64,000 nt of DNA, from contig BCIV01000001.1 in the NCBI GenBank assembly GCA_001600055.1, positions 1,047,774-1,111,773 of the forward strand, read 5' to 3'. The translations under genes were made by a program, and so were the position numbers. Shown here piece by piece: positions 10,746 to 22,727 of this stretch; the first letter of the stretch is position 1; each line of letters opens with the position of its first letter. Source of the stretch: Filobasidium wieringae (Eukaryota; Basidiomycota; Tremellomycetes; Filobasidiales; Filobasidiaceae). The notes under the pieces were generated by a model. It did not search any database, was not told the origin of the DNA, and worked only from the letters and a program-made list of their open reading frames with translations.

Positions 10746-11772
10746 ATGGGTGAGTTCACTCTTCCTGCTTCTTGTCGCTTGTCGTTTCGCAAGACTATCG
10801 AAATCGAAGGCTCAGTCGGAATTGAAGGCTCCGGCTGATTCACCTTCTTGAAACGGTTTCCTGTGTTTTCGACGTGGCGACAAGCAACTCCTTCCCTTTC
10901 CCTATTTTGATCCGAATCTCACTGATTCTCTTTCGTTTGCCATATTCGACAGCCCGAACCAAGGTAAGAATCACATCCATTTCGTCATACTGCTACTCGA
11001 TACGTTGTTCCTGGATGAACCCTATTCGACCACGCAAACGACTTGGTCCGCGCTTGAGGGTAAAAGCTGATCGACGTCCTTTGACTTGTAGCAAACCGCC
11101 CGAAAGTCCACTGGAGGTAAAGCTCCCAGGTAAATTGCCTTCTCCTCATGGGCATCAACCCCTGACCCTTCCCTTTTCGAAACGTTACTGAAATGCACTC
11201 TCGACCAATAGGAAGCAGCTTGCTACCAAGGCTGCCCGAAAGACCGCTCCTTCCACCGGAGGAGTCAAGAAGCCCCACAGGTACAAGCCCGGAACAGTCG
11301 CTTTGAGAGAGATCAGGAAGTATCAGGTTCGTCATTCATCTCCCTCCTGTCTGCTGCGGCCTTTTGATTTACCCTTTCTTCCTTCCTGTGTTTAGAAATC
11401 TACTGAGCTCCTTATCCGAAAGCTCCCCTTCCAGCGTTTGGTTCGTGAGATCGCTCAGGACTTCAAGACCGACTTGCGTTTCCAGTCCTCTGCTATCGGA
11501 GCTTTGCAGGAGGCTTCCGAGGCCTACTTGGTCTCCTTGTGTAAGTCTCTCAGTATAGTTGTAATCGGATCGCGGAGGTTCTGATCGAGCGTATTCGGTT
11601 TCTACAGTCGAGGACACCAACTTGGCTGCTATCCACGCCAAGCGAGTTACTATCCAGCCCAAGGGTACGTCTGACTCGCTCATACACTCCCGGTTGATAA
11701 CAGCTGATCTCATCCTCTTTCATCTATACAGACTTGCAGCTCGCTCGTCGTCTCCGTGGAGAGAGGTCCTAA
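10746..11772 (+). CDS. Histone H3
   Basis: Seven coding exons (10746-10749, 10953-10963, 11092-11129, 11212-11326, 11396-11540, 11608-11664 and 11732-11772) sum to 411 nt, exactly 136 codons plus stop. The product begins [20 protein letters not shown], continues through the core ([20 protein letters not shown]) and ends [16 protein letters not shown]. It is the nucleosome core histone carrying the K4, K9, K27 and K36 modification sites. Ser at position 31 and the SSAIGAL segment are the H3.3-like form usual in fungi. The first two coding exons are only 4 and 11 nt and together encode M-ARTK, so all sites from Q5 onward lie in later exons. Six introns in a histone gene is typical of intron-rich basidiomycetes. 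No partner histone gene is next to it. Confidence 0.97.
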
Positions 11773-12551
11773 AGGACCTGACCCTGGCCTTCCCTATAAT
11801 ACGCGTTGGATGGGGCTGAATACTGCCTCTTTCAAGAGTCGATCAAAACTCCTTCACGCTCAATAGAGGCAAACGGTCATGGATCTGGATCTGGATTTCT
11901 CACGCGTCGAACGAAAGCAAAGCAAACAACGAACGTTCACTCGTTTCGAAAGAAAACCCTAAAACGCTAAAAAAAAAACGAACACATCTACCCCTTTGAT
12001 TTTCGCTACTCTTTCTCGCTTCCCCTTTGGATCTTTGTGCTCGATACGAATCCTTTTTCATTTGTTCGGGGATCTCGAATCGACATGAAACGTTTTGTAT
12101 GACGCATATGAATATGCATTGAGCGAGACTTTTTCGTTTGGTCCTTGTTACAGATTTACGGACCGGTGTGAAAAGTGCGAATCTTTTTTACCTCATCTGC
12201 TGAGTGCTCCCGACATGGTAGTCTCTCTATCGTAGTTTCTCGACTGTCTGTTGAAGATAGAAGCTGTCCTCTATAGCTTCAAGCTACGAGCCCTCCAAGA
12301 AACTGAGGCTGCGTTCGGAGTCGCCAGTCGCGTAAACAGCCATATTCAGGCGAGATGTTGGGGAGTGTTCAGTTCAGAGACTTCTAGACCTATGTTTCAA
12401 CCGTTTTAAGGTGGTGTTGATGCTCACGTGACTCTACGTTTGTCGCACATCATGAGTCATGAAGAACCTGTAATGAGACACTAGCGCACGCTCGCTTACG
12501 TGATCCGACTTTTCAGTCGATAATTCAGTACTGGCACCTCCGAACACCCCC

Positions 12552-12578
12552 TGAGACATGTGCAAAGTATCGAAAAAC
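12552..12578. repeat. Direct repeat copy 1
   Basis: The shared core ATGTGCAAAGTATCGAAAAA (20 of 21 bases listed) recurs at 12742-12772, preceded in both by TGAGAC with a 3-nt length difference. Confidence 0.7.
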
Positions 12579-12697
12579 AGTCCAACAGTATCTTCACATC
12601 CTGTACTCGATGCTGGACTGTAAGAAGTTACAGGTAAATCCGTACCGTTTGTAAGAATCATTCTGGGAGAGCGAGGGCTCGATAGAGGGGGGCGTCT

Positions 12698-12863
12698 ACG
12701 GTGCATTTGAGTTCAAAGCTCAAATACGAGACCTCTCATATTGAGACACGAATGTGCAAAGTATCGAAAAACTCAAATTTACACAAAACGCTTGTACTGA
12801 CTCCCAAGACCTGGAAGTTGCAATGGAACTTTGAGCTTTGAGACTTGTATAAACATGCACCGT
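12698..12863. repeat. Short element with inverted ends (MITE-like remnant?)
   Basis: The ends are ACGGTGCAT and ATGCACCGT, exact reverse complements, with a further imperfect pairing just inside (TTTGAGTTCAAAGCTCAAA against AACTTTGAGCTTTGAG). The length is 166 bp with no coding capacity. It could be a miniature transposon remnant or a long hairpin. I cannot see a clear target-site duplication. Confidence 0.35.
12742..12772. repeat. Direct repeat copy 2
   Basis: This is the second copy of the 12552-12578 motif. It lies inside the inverted-end element at 12698-12863. Confidence 0.7.
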
Positions 12864-13112
12864 TCACTAGCTTCACTAGATAAATGCAAGGGTTGGACAT
12901 GTTCACTGACACCCTGCTAGATGTGATTGAAGCGGTCTACGAATAGATTGTACCTGAACTGGTCACGTGATACTCGAACCTATAGGAACTGTTCGGTCTC
13001 ATCCTATCTTGCCATTCAGTAGCAGCAGCTGTGACACCCATTTAGTGAAATCACCTTGCAGCAGAATCTGACTAGGACCCCCTGCATTTTTTCATCTAGT
13101 TGACAACTCGAT

Positions 13113-14955
13113 ATGAAGAACTTGTTAATATCTGGACTCGCGCGGTCTGCGAGAGGATCCGCACAGTCCTACTCGACCTCAGCGACATACCCAAGCCGCA
13201 GGAATGGTCTGCGATATACAGGATATGCAGCCGGATTCGTCCTAGCAGGATCAATTGGGTGGGTTGTGGTGGATGGATCGAAAGATCGTGCGGACCGATC
13301 AGAGGACGTACTTTTACAATCAATGAGTTTCGGTCGGCTGTTGCGTAGTTATCTGTAAGCATCAAGATAGGTATACGGAACCATACGCAGGACTGAACGG
13401 GATAAGCGGCATACATTACACAGGGTCTTCTCATACTGTTCTATACCTGTGCTAGTGGATTCTGGACCGTCTGTCGTTGACTACGTAAACTCAAGTTCCT
13501 TCTTAGCACCAGCTGCCAGAGCTTTGACAAAGTGGACCTTTTTCGAGCAGGTGAGTTATCTGTAGATGGATTTATTCCTCCTGAGGTTCTGATCTACGGA
13601 AGACCTAGTTTCATCCAGGAGAAAGTGCAGAGGAATCCCTGCCTATAATGCGATCGCTAAGGCAAAAGAACATCGGGGCTCTTTTCTGTTACAACGTCGA
13701 ACCCCTATACGATGCTCCAGAAGACTACGTCCCGGATCCAAGAGCAGATGTAGAGGAGACTATCAAGAGTATCCGAGTGGCAGGCCAATTCGAGAAAGAT
13801 CGCATAGAAGCGGGAGGAAATGACGGAGCCAGGACATGGGTATCTCTCAAGATCTCTGGCTTGATGGCGGACCCTCTGCTATTAAAGAGACGGACAGAGG
13901 TCTTGCAACGTGAACGGGTGCGGGAAGAGACTACAACTGGGGAATATCCCTACCTTGTGACCGATGGGGACTGGGAACGGTTGTGGTCTATTGACAAAGA
14001 AGACGCTTGGCAAAGTTTACGCGATGTTGTGGTACTGGATGAGACCTACGAGAACTTGAGGGAGATTATGTCTACAGCCAAGGAAGAAGGGATCAGAGTC
14101 TTTGTAGACGCCGAGCAGACGTGGTACCAACCAGCTATCGATATCTTGCAAGAAAAGCTGATGAGCGAATTCAACGGAAAGGAAGAATTGCCGATAGTGT
14201 GTGCAACGTATCAGGCTTACTTGAGGCGATGCGAGGGGATGGTCACCAGTCAGTTAGCTAGAGCTGAAGCAGGAGGTTTCAGTCTGGGGATGAAATTGGT
14301 TCGAGGTGAGCCAGGCGGAGCCTCAAAAGCGGGAGTGATGCGCTGACAATGGTCTCGATCTGAAAGGGGCATACCACGATGCTGAAAACGATAAATGGAC
14401 CTCAGTCACAGCTCCTCCCGTATACAATAATAAATCGGAAACGGATACGAGCTATATTAACAGTATGGGCAGGATCCTCGATGCTGTTCAACAACGAGAT
14501 GGCCGGCAGGGAGACGTCTTGAGCCTGTTTGGATCGCATAACTCCGAGACGGTACAGACCATCAAGGATGCCCTCGTGCGGCGAAAATTGGCAACCACCA
14601 ACGGAGATCGCTTGATAGTGAAAAATGATGCCGCAAAGAGGATTTCTTTCGGTCAGTTATACGGGATGAACGATGGTCTGACCAGTGACATTGCTGCACA
14701 AGTCACAAGTGAGGACGGAACGCCTATGGTTCTCAAGGTGAGCTATGGTATAGCTGCACGTATAAAGGGCTTCATGATCTCATATGACACGGTCGATAGG
14801 TTTTGCCATACGGCTCCATCCAACAGTGCATGCCATGGATCGCTAGACGTGCAGTGGACAACAAAGCTTTGTTAAGGGGAAACGAAGGAGCTGTGTCGGA
14901 ACGTCACCGAATAGCTGGAGAACTGACGAGAAGGACGTTCTTATTTTGGAAATGA
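13113..14955 (+). CDS. PUT1: Mitochondrial proline dehydrogenase (proline oxidase)
   Basis: The N-terminus MKNLLISGLARSARGSAQSY is Arg/Ser-rich without acidic residues, as in a mitochondrial presequence, and a short hydrophobic stretch follows. The PRODH barrel is recognised by FFEQFHPGESAEESLPIMRS, IGALFCYNVE, WVSLKISGLMADP, GIRVFVDAEQTWYQPAID, YQAYLRR, GMKLVRGAYHDAEN and the C-terminal LPYGSIQQCMPWIARRAVDN. It oxidises proline to pyrroline-5-carboxylate using FAD and feeds electrons to the respiratory chain. An apparent stop after KLVRG (14344) lies in an intron with GTGAGC donor and AAAG acceptor, so the gene is intact. Five exons are predicted, ending ...RRTFLFWK at 14955. PUT2 is not in the window. 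Confidence 0.9.
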
Positions 14956-15179
14956 CCTGGGTAGTGCTTATTCGAAAGTTGCTAGATGCTGCAACACCAC
15001 CATACTGTGACTGCCACGTCGACATTTGCTTGCCACCCTTCGAGTCGAATGAAACCCGCTTGTTTTGCCATTACGTCATAGCCCTGAACTCGCTCATAAC
15101 CGTTCAATCAACATTTATTGTATTCTTCATGTTGAATTCCCCTCCCTCATCCCCAAGACTTAGCTACCCTCGTATCACC

Positions 15180-16485
15180 ATGAATCCATTAGCAGCGGTA
15201 GCAGACTCAAACAACCTACCGAGCCGTTCGCCGACCGTATCTGCTAAGAGGCGGCGTAGAGTACAGCCAGATGCGTCGGACACGACTGTTAGAAGGATTC
15301 TGAATTGGCCTACCACACATATAGGCGTTTTTACCGGAGTCTTGGTGGTGTAAGTGTCCGAATCGATGCAGCAGGAGTCTTCCGTACTGAATGCTTCTCA
15401 CCTACTAGACTGGGAATAGCATGGGACTACAAGTTCGGTACAGCGTATTCTACGTCGAAGTACGATCTTCGACCTAAAGTTGCAGAGCATGTCTGGTACT
15501 TTGCCGACAAGCGAAATTTCCTGAACAGGATCTTTGTCAAGCAAGCTACAGCATGGACCACTTTCGTCTTCCTCATACCGCACGCGATCTTCTCCCCTTC
15601 GAGATCGCATCACCCTTATTTCCCGTCCAAGGCTCAGCGGGTCCTCGAGATCTCCCTTTACCTACTAGCATGGTATATCGTCACCGAATGGATGACCAGT
15701 TACGTCAGGACTGCGTCAGGAGCTATCTGTCAGCTTCCGGTTCCCCCTCAGGTCATTCAGAATCCCTCCTTTGTGGGATTGTCGGAAATCGATGATCATC
15801 CTATTGTGCGAACCGACGGGACCGGTGCTATTCAAGCTGGAAACGCATTCATAAGTGTTCCCTTCGAATACTGCAACTATCAGCGAAAGATCAACCCAAC
15901 AGCCTTCCCAGAATTGTTCTCGTTTTTGAAGCCAAAAACGAAACAGCTTGCCGAAGAGGGATTGTACAAGGCCAGCACCATGGACATCTCCAATGTCCGT
16001 GCGAGATTCTTTGAAGGTTTTGATATTTCTGGACATGTCTTCCTCCTATTCGCTTCCATGGCAATGATTCTCAGGCAGGTTGCACCGGCTTTGAAGATGT
16101 TATACGACAAGGGAAAGTTGGTTGATGCACCAAGTCAACGGATCAGTCAAGGACGTTTGGCAGGACATGCTCTAAGCATTGTGGGTGGTTTGGGGCTTGT
16201 GGTCATTTGGTCTTTCGTAAGTTCCCGCATATGAACGATAGGATCGTGTGTTGATATCTGCAATCTATAGATGTTGTGGACAACCTCAGCGTACTTCCAT
16301 ACCAACCCAGAGAAACTTGCTGGATACGGTAAGCCACTTCCATCTTTCTCTGATATGGGAGCTGCAGTCTTATCGAGTTCTATGTCCTGAAAAAAGCTGT
16401 CGGTGTCTTGGCCATCGCCTGCATACATACCATCTCGCGATTTGCATCCCTTACTGCTCCCAACTACTTTCCTCGTCATGCATAA
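15180..16485 (+). CDS. FIT family (fat storage-inducing transmembrane) protein, SCS3/FITM2-like
   Basis: Four exons give a multi-pass ER membrane protein of about 360 residues. The FIT signature FEGFDISGHVFLLFASMAMI is present, followed by AYFHTNPEKLAGYAVGV; the His in DISGH and the His in YFHT are the two conserved catalytic histidines. FIT proteins act as ER acyl-CoA diphosphatases and are needed for lipid droplet budding and inositol phospholipid balance in yeast. The N-terminus contains a KRRRR stretch on the cytosolic side. I chose the ATG at 15180 (good ACCATGA context); an in-frame ATG at 15129 would add 17 residues. The final exon ends NYFPRHA-TAA. Together with LDAH and GPAT it is one of three storage-lipid genes in the window. 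Confidence 0.87.
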
Positions 16486-16779
16486 TCAAGAGGGACCCCA
16501 TGACGGAATTAGGATACCCTGTCACAAGCAAATATGAACACGAATACCTCTCACTGGTCTCGATGTTATTGATTACTTAGCCTTCCATGACCTGCCTTCC
16601 TAAGCCAGATATGACCCATTCTCGATGCCTGTTTCGGTCAAAGCCGGATGATTGCGCGTGCGACAATCGGCTCATCACCATCAGATCCCTCGCACATCTA
16701 CATCAGATCAGAGATCGATAACTGGATGACTGGAGCTCTCTCCATCACTCGTGTGTGCAACAAGTTCATACACAACAAT

Positions 16780-18742
16780 ATGTTAGCTACGCTTGCTGCA
16801 TCGCTTATCCCGCTCCTCCTGGCGGGAGCCGTCCCTATGCCATCCGAATCTCAAGTCCTCCTTGTTACTCGAGAACATCCGGAACAATCATCAATCCCTG
16901 ATTGCTTAGCTTCTCTGGGAACCTATGGATCTGTCTCTGGATCAGAATACATCTATCTTGGAACAGAGAAGTGTTTGCAAAACAACATCGACAGCCTCAC
17001 TGGCGGTATCGAGGCGGGCTCCTTGATTCCTCTTGAAGCTGCCAGGTCTGAGGAGAAACGGCTGTTCTGGCTAGGAGAGGCTGGTGTTGAGGGCAAGGTC
17101 CATGTAGCCGGACTCAGCGCTCCTCTTGACGGAGTATACGAGTCGATTCAAGATAAAGCCGATATGTTGGCAGCTATGAGCAATCTAGAGCTTGCTGGTA
17201 ACCAGAAGGTTTTGGGTGGAGAACATCATCAGGCCATGGCTGATGCTCAAGTTGAACGCCTTTATCAGACCGGACAATCTCTTATCTTCTCCGCCTCGAG
17301 CGGATTGATTCCTCTCCTGGATACCCTCATTCCATCCCACCTCAGTCTCGTTGCTCTTCCCTCGATGGATGCTGCTTTGAGCATGTCAGGAGAAGGCGTC
17401 CGAAAGGATCTCGCTCAGAACCTTGCAAACCTTACCAAGCACATCCGTTTCTCTTCCGAGATCGACAAGATCCTGACAGAAGGGATGGACGAGAGACAAC
17501 TCGTTAGGGATATCCGCTGGTTGACAGGGGAGTCTAGCAATATCGAATCGAGGCATAGTTTCACTGGAGGTGCTAGAGATGCGGCTCGCTGGATCAAAGG
17601 TGAGTGAGATCTTTTGGACTGTATGATTAGCCTTATTTAAATACATATGTCCTCCTTTCTAGAGAAAGTTCAGGCCACTGGTGCCGAATGCAACCTAGAG
17701 CCTTTCCTTCCTGGCTTCGCCCCTAACATCATCTGCACCTACCCTTCCCTCATTGCCAATGCCACCGACCTGACCATCATGTCAGCTCACTACGATTCCC
17801 GAGGGTCTTTCGGAAAACTACGAGCTCCCGGTGGAGACGATGATGGCTCCGGTACTGGTCATCTCCTAGGAATCGCTCAAGCTATTGCCAAGCAGAACGT
17901 TCGATTCCAGAAACCCGTCGTCCTCGCCTTTTTCGCTGGAGAGGAGCAAGGTCTTTTGGGTAGTCATGCTTATGCCAGTGAGTTCAATCGAGAGACCTGT
18001 AAGGCAATCATCTGACATTGAACATGCACGCTTCTTGTAGAGCGTCTTGCTAGCGAGAACGCTACCGTCTTGCTTCAGGTGCAAGCGGATATGTTAGGAT
18101 ATCGAGTGGTCAGCATTTCTCGCTGCTTGTCCTGGGTGAACAGATAGCTGATCTTTAAATCTCATCAGGCATCTGAACCTCGTCAACTCGGTCTTCCCGC
18201 AAGGTAAGCTTTCTCGACAATCTAGACTTTACCTTGAGCACAGGACTGAATCTTCCTGTCGTCCCCTTCTAGTATTGAGACTCCTGAAGCCAGTTGGCTG
18301 ATCGGAAACCTGTCGCAAATGTAAGCCTGGTTCCCCCGAACTATACCTTGAAGTGTAGTATTGAGGATCCTTGATTCCTTGCAGTTACTCTCCCGAACTT
18401 GTTGTTGGGCGTACTGCTGCATGCTGTAGTGACCACCAAAGCTTCTGTAAGTGACGGCGCATCGATCCATAGTGCTACCTCAACTGATCACTTGACATGG
18501 CGTACAAAGTATCGTACAACTTCCCTGCCACTCAGGTATTCGAGAGGAACGATTGGATTGCCGATCCCGAGTATCACAGCTCGGGTGATGTCAGCATGAG
18601 GTCAGCTTGTATCATTGGGTTTCATTTCTACATGATGCTGATAATCTGAATTACCAGGGACAACTATGACTTTGACCAGATCTCGGCGATCTCGAGGGTT
18701 GTTTTCGCGGCGCTACTTACCGTTGCAGGTTATCAGTTGTAG
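16780..18742 (+). CDS. Secreted M28 family metallopeptidase
   Basis: A signal peptide (MLATLAASLIPLLLAGAVP) is followed by an unusually long region of about 250 residues, then the M28 domain. The zinc ligands are visible: His in SAHYDSRGS, Asp in GGDDDGSGTG, Glu in FAGEEQGLLGS, Asp in QADMLGY and His in CCSDHQSF. The C-terminus reads FPATQVFERNDWIADP, then YHSSGD and DQISAISRVVFAALL, as in fungal M28 aminopeptidases. About eight exons are needed. The acceptor before FPATQVFER had to be placed at TACAAAG to keep frame. It differs from the M28E enzyme at 6064 in having the long N-terminal extension and no CGYAC pair. It probably trims peptides outside the cell or in the vacuole. Confidence 0.82.
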
Positions 18743-19669
18743 GCGAGGATGTAAATGAGAGGCAATCACACGTATGCAAATATATCTCGGAAGTTTGGCG
18801 AGAGCCCGTTCTGTCGACAATATATCATGCTCTTCCTCGTTGCCTTCGCCGTTTCTTCAGCTACAAACAGCATGACTTGTGATACAGGCGCGCTGTCTCC
18901 GCGACGAACCACTTGCTGGAGTTGGTCCTGTCAATCTCACCGCATCTGCGTCGATTGCGTGGACTAATCGAGTAAACGGCTGGTGATCTAGTTCTGTCTA
19001 TATTAGAGTAGTAGGTTCTAGTCGATCGCAAGGCAGCATGGGCGTTGAGCTGCAGCGCATGGGGGACAATTAAAGCGCGAAAAGCATCGAAGTCACTAGC
19101 ATTGTTCATTTACAGTTCCTCACATGATCTTTGTAATACCATTCAGCCGGGACCGGTGTCTACCTTGGTTAATTCTGTGCAGCAATCGTGGACCCGTGGG
19201 TTCGCTTCTCGTGCGACTCCTCTGTAAACCGGAAGCGAAACAGGATCGTTGTGCTGGTTGGCGTCGTAAATGGAGAACGCTGTACCGCTCAATACCTCTC
19301 AAGCTCACTCTAAACCGTTGACTGTAGAAGTGTACTGATACTGTACGAATGTTACGTGGACAGTACTCGGCAACGATTGGGACTCTCCATGTCCGTTGCA
19401 AGAAATACAATGAGAAGAGTTGGCTGATATGTTGAAACACGCGCATCCACCACACGTACCTTGATCACACTACTCCGAAACCCAGTATTCCTCGCCTGAA
19501 AGATTAGCTTCACCACGCTCTTGAGAATTGACATATTGAAGAGTTCTGTGACCTAGACCGTTGGGAAAATAAAGAGGTCGAATCAGCAAAAAGGTAGAAT
19601 CAGTTGGTGCAATTTATTTGTGCGGCGTCATAACTATATATTTGATCAAAAACACTCGTTTACAACCTG
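18743..19669. other. Gene-free region before tRNA-Leu
   Basis: About 930 bp with only short, uncharacteristic open frames. It holds the 3' end of the M28 transcript. I see no gene, repeat array or RNA that I can support. Confidence 0.5.
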
Positions 19670-19765
19670 GGAGACGTGGGAGAGTGGTCTAATCCGCTGC
19701 ATTTAGGTATTCATTACCAAAACCTGCAGTCCTTCGGGGCATGAGTTCGAACCTCATCGTCTTCA
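19670..19765 (+). tRNA. tRNA-Leu(UAG) with a 16-nt intron
   Basis: The acceptor pair is GGAGACG / CGTCTTC with discriminator A. A D arm with GG...TCC, anticodon stem CTGCA/TGCAG, loop TTTAGG-C with anticodon TAG (19704-19706), a long variable arm (TCCTTCGGGGCA) and T arm ATGAG-TTCGAAC-CTCAT all fold. The intron is 19708-19723, one base 3' of the anticodon as usual for nuclear tRNA introns. Confidence 0.9.
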
Positions 19766-19767
19766 TA

Positions 19768-19772
19768 TTTTT
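19768..19772 (+). terminator. Pol III terminator of tRNA-Leu
   Basis: A run of five T follows the tRNA 3' end by two bases, with further T runs downstream. Confidence 0.6.
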
Positions 19773-19995
19773 ATTCGCGTTTTTCGCTTCGATCTTTTTT
19801 TTTCTTTTTCCTTTTCGCTTAGCACTTCACGACTTTTCCTGCTACTGATGCGATGCTCGTTGTGTGTACTGTGCACCCATCCTCCCTGTGTCTGATCTGG
19901 CATATAGACAAGCAATATATATTAAGACGAACGAACCTACAACAACGATTACCAAACACGTAGTAGCCCAAGACGACAAGGTATAAAGACGTAAT

Positions 19996-22205
19996 CTAAT
20001 AGTTGATCGTGCGCATCAAGGGATCCAGCCATTGCGACTTTGAGACCTTCTTATCCATAAACTTTCTCGTCTCCCGTGTATAGCTGTCATACAAACGATG
20101 TAAGCGGGAATTTCATGACAAAAATCTCCGAAAACACCTACCGAATCATCTTTCGTGTAGAAGGGAAAAGGAGGTCCCTCATCGGTTTGAACCGGACAGC
20201 TTGCTCTGCACCGCTCATGCGTTTCAAGCCGTCACTCTGTTTGCCTGAGATCCGCAGATTCTCCCGGGTTGTCCAGAAATCTACTAGATTCACGTGTGCA
20301 TATGTTTTGAGTAGTTTTTGACAGCCGCTCAAAGTGGTCGGGACCACAGGCACAGCGGGTCGAGGCGTGGAAGATCGCGAATAGTCTCCTCGTTGAACGG
20401 TACTGTCGGATCCAACGGTGGAGACGGAACGACGTCGGGCGGCCGGTGTGTGGTTCGTGTGTATGGCACCAGAATCATTGACATTGCTTGAGACATGTAG
20501 TACACGCCCCCGTTGTCTAGGCGTGTCGCCGATCGAAATTCGATCAGATGCCGGAGGAGAGGGAGGGAGAAAGTTGGGGTCGGTTTCCAAATATTGCGAC
20601 TGAGAAGGTGGCATGACGGCTAGTCCAAACTGTTCGGGGCCAAAGAATCAGTCTCCACCGCGTACACGTGCTTTCATATCGCTCTCAGCTTACCTCCAGG
20701 CACAATCCCTGCCAGAACTTCAACTTGTTCCGTTCATCCCTCAAAAAAGACTCGTCGTTGCGCATAAAGGCGTCTACACTCGAGTGAGCTTCTTCTAGGG
20801 AAGAAACACTCTCGGCATACTCCCCGAACGCCGTTCCTTTGAAAGCGCTCGCTGGAGTACTGGACTTCAGTCGCAAACTCTGCAGTCCTTCAATGATAGG
20901 TAAGGTTTTGGTCGAGGGAATGGCTGTTGAAGGACTACCCGATCTCGAAACCGAATGATGCGGAGCGATGCTCTCCGTCCTGACCGAGCCAGCTGTGTTG
21001 CTAAAACTCTTTCCCGCCTGGCTATTTCCGACATTGACAAACGACGACCCATTCGAACCGATGTCCATTCTCTTATTCGATTCAAGCTCAAGGAATCCCG
21101 TAGTCATAGGCCGACCTAGAATCTGTGACTGCGGTACCACCAAGCCGGAATCCGAGTCACCACCTCTTCCTGCTGTCTCACTAGGTCCTCTGCCTCCCTG
21201 CGAATGGCCATAGGATCGAAAATTATATTTGTCCATCTTTATCACCGGTCCCGTAGGTTGGACGTCTATCGGTGCGTCTCGTTCATAAGAAGGTGGGGGA
21301 ACGAAGGACGACGAAGCAGCCGATCTTGAATTACCTACCGAACCTGGATCAAAATCCTTGGTTTCTGATTGCCTGGCTCTTCTCTCCCTTTCACGCTGTC
21401 TCTGTCGTCGATGCTGTTCCCTCCGTTTCAACTGAACAGGTGTCAATTCCGAGTCCGGTACCTTATACAAAGCGTTTCCCGATGGTACAGACGAAGCCAT
21501 GCTCTCATGGGGAGCTTGACTAGCGTTCGTACTAGTGGAGAAGGTCGACCGAACGCCCAGATCGGAAGACGCTACAGTAGGCACCATGACAACCGAACTT
21601 TCCACCGCTGAGGTTCCAGCCTGACCTGTTGTACTTTGATTTCGAGGTTTACTGGACCTGTTTCGCTTGCTCGATTTGGTTTGTTGATTGGAAGATGATG
21701 GTAAAGGAGTAACTGTAGTGGAATCGATGGTGGTACTTGAAGCTGTATTTCGCCTGCTAGGTCCCTTGTTCTTATTCGGAACTGCTGGATTCTTGCCCTT
21801 CATCTTTCCACCTTCCTTCTTCTCGGACAGTGACGTCCCGCCTCCCGCACTCGGTCGGATCGTCTCTTTGACCTGCTTCTGCCTTATGACCACCTCTTCC
21901 TCTTCGGTCCTTTCTCCCTCTGAAGAACTAGGTTCGGCGAGAATGCTCTTACTGGCCAACCTAGCCCAACCCGATTTCCTTGTCCCACTGCCGTGAGAAC
22001 CGGCAGATCCACCGCTTGGGATTCTTGATTCTTGTTGAGAGCTTTGTTGAGAAGGTAGGATACGGGATGACTGGATATGGGTTTGTGAAAGTCGGGAGGT
22101 GAGATTGTTGATATGGGATTGCGATTTTTGAGGAGGTTGAGATGTACGCTCTTTCCAAGAAGGAAGCACTTCCCAGTTGGAGGCTGTAGATGAGGCTTTC
22201 GACAT
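19996..22205 (-). CDS. Unknown Ser-rich protein, conserved-looking C-terminus
   Basis: Three exons: a long first exon from ATG 22205 to about 20689, a second from about 20620 to 20140 and a short third ending with TAG at 19996. The protein, about 700 residues, is mostly disordered and rich in Ser, Thr, Gln and Arg. It has a basic coiled segment (VQLKRREQHRRQRQRERERR) and two acidic/basic stretches. The only compact-looking part is C-terminal: LSGCQKLLKTYAHVNLVDFW, then SGAEQAVRFKPMRDLLFPST and VSKSQWLDPLMRTINY. I do not recognise the family and assign no function. The in-frame joins at GTAAGC/AACAG and GTAGGT/GACAG are good. It is divergent from the AhpD-like gene. Confidence 0.7.
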
Positions 22206-22727
22206 GGCAGAAGAGAGGATGACGTTGTTTCCAAGTAGGCGATCGGATAAGACGATATTGAACGATAGTTTCAAGGAGTTTGATGGCGAAAATTACAAGC
22301 ACGATCAAACGTTCTTGATGGCTTCCGATCAGGCCAATTCGCCACTACCTGAAATGATCCTTTGCAGATCTCGACTAGGCTTGTCGGGGAGAGATCTGGT
22401 TCCACCCCACAAGACTATGTCGAGGTTTATCTCTCAATCGAATAAGGTGACTATTCCTTGAGGTGCATTCCGTTGATTGAATGATGTGACTTGAACGATT
22501 TAGAGTTGATTGTGACTTGAGAAGCTGGGAAGGTTGAATCATGGTTGAACGCGCGGATCCGGATCTCTATCCAGATGCCGAGAGATCCCGGATGCAAATC
22601 TCACCGTAGTCACCACCACGTTCCCCGAGCGTAGGCCCAGAAGTAACCGGCTCAGATAGCAGCTGTTCGACCTCCCTGGCCCTTTTCTATCGGACTTAAT
22701 TGCACCTACATCGTCAACGTTTTCAGA
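22206..22727. promoter_or_regulatory. Divergent promoter region, Ser-rich protein / AhpD-like protein
   Basis: About 520 bp lie between divergent starts. I see no RNA gene and could not name any site. Confidence 0.45.

Larger units (their letters stand above)
11773..13112. other. Gene-free region between H3 and proline dehydrogenase
   Basis: About 1.3 kb holds the H3 3' UTR, with an A-rich run near 11970, then sequence without a credible gene. It contains a near-duplicated 27-31 bp motif (12552 and 12742) and a short element with inverted ends at 12698-12863. An open frame on the minus strand at 12434-12706 has no protein-like pattern. Confidence 0.55.

Noticed and set aside
12434..12706. 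90-codon minus-strand frame
   Set aside because: No conserved pattern, no partner exons, and it overlaps the repeat region.
14284..14404. Premature stop in proline dehydrogenase after KLVRG
   Set aside because: It lies in a GTGAGC...AAAG intron; splicing restores RGAYHDAEN, the conserved active-site region.
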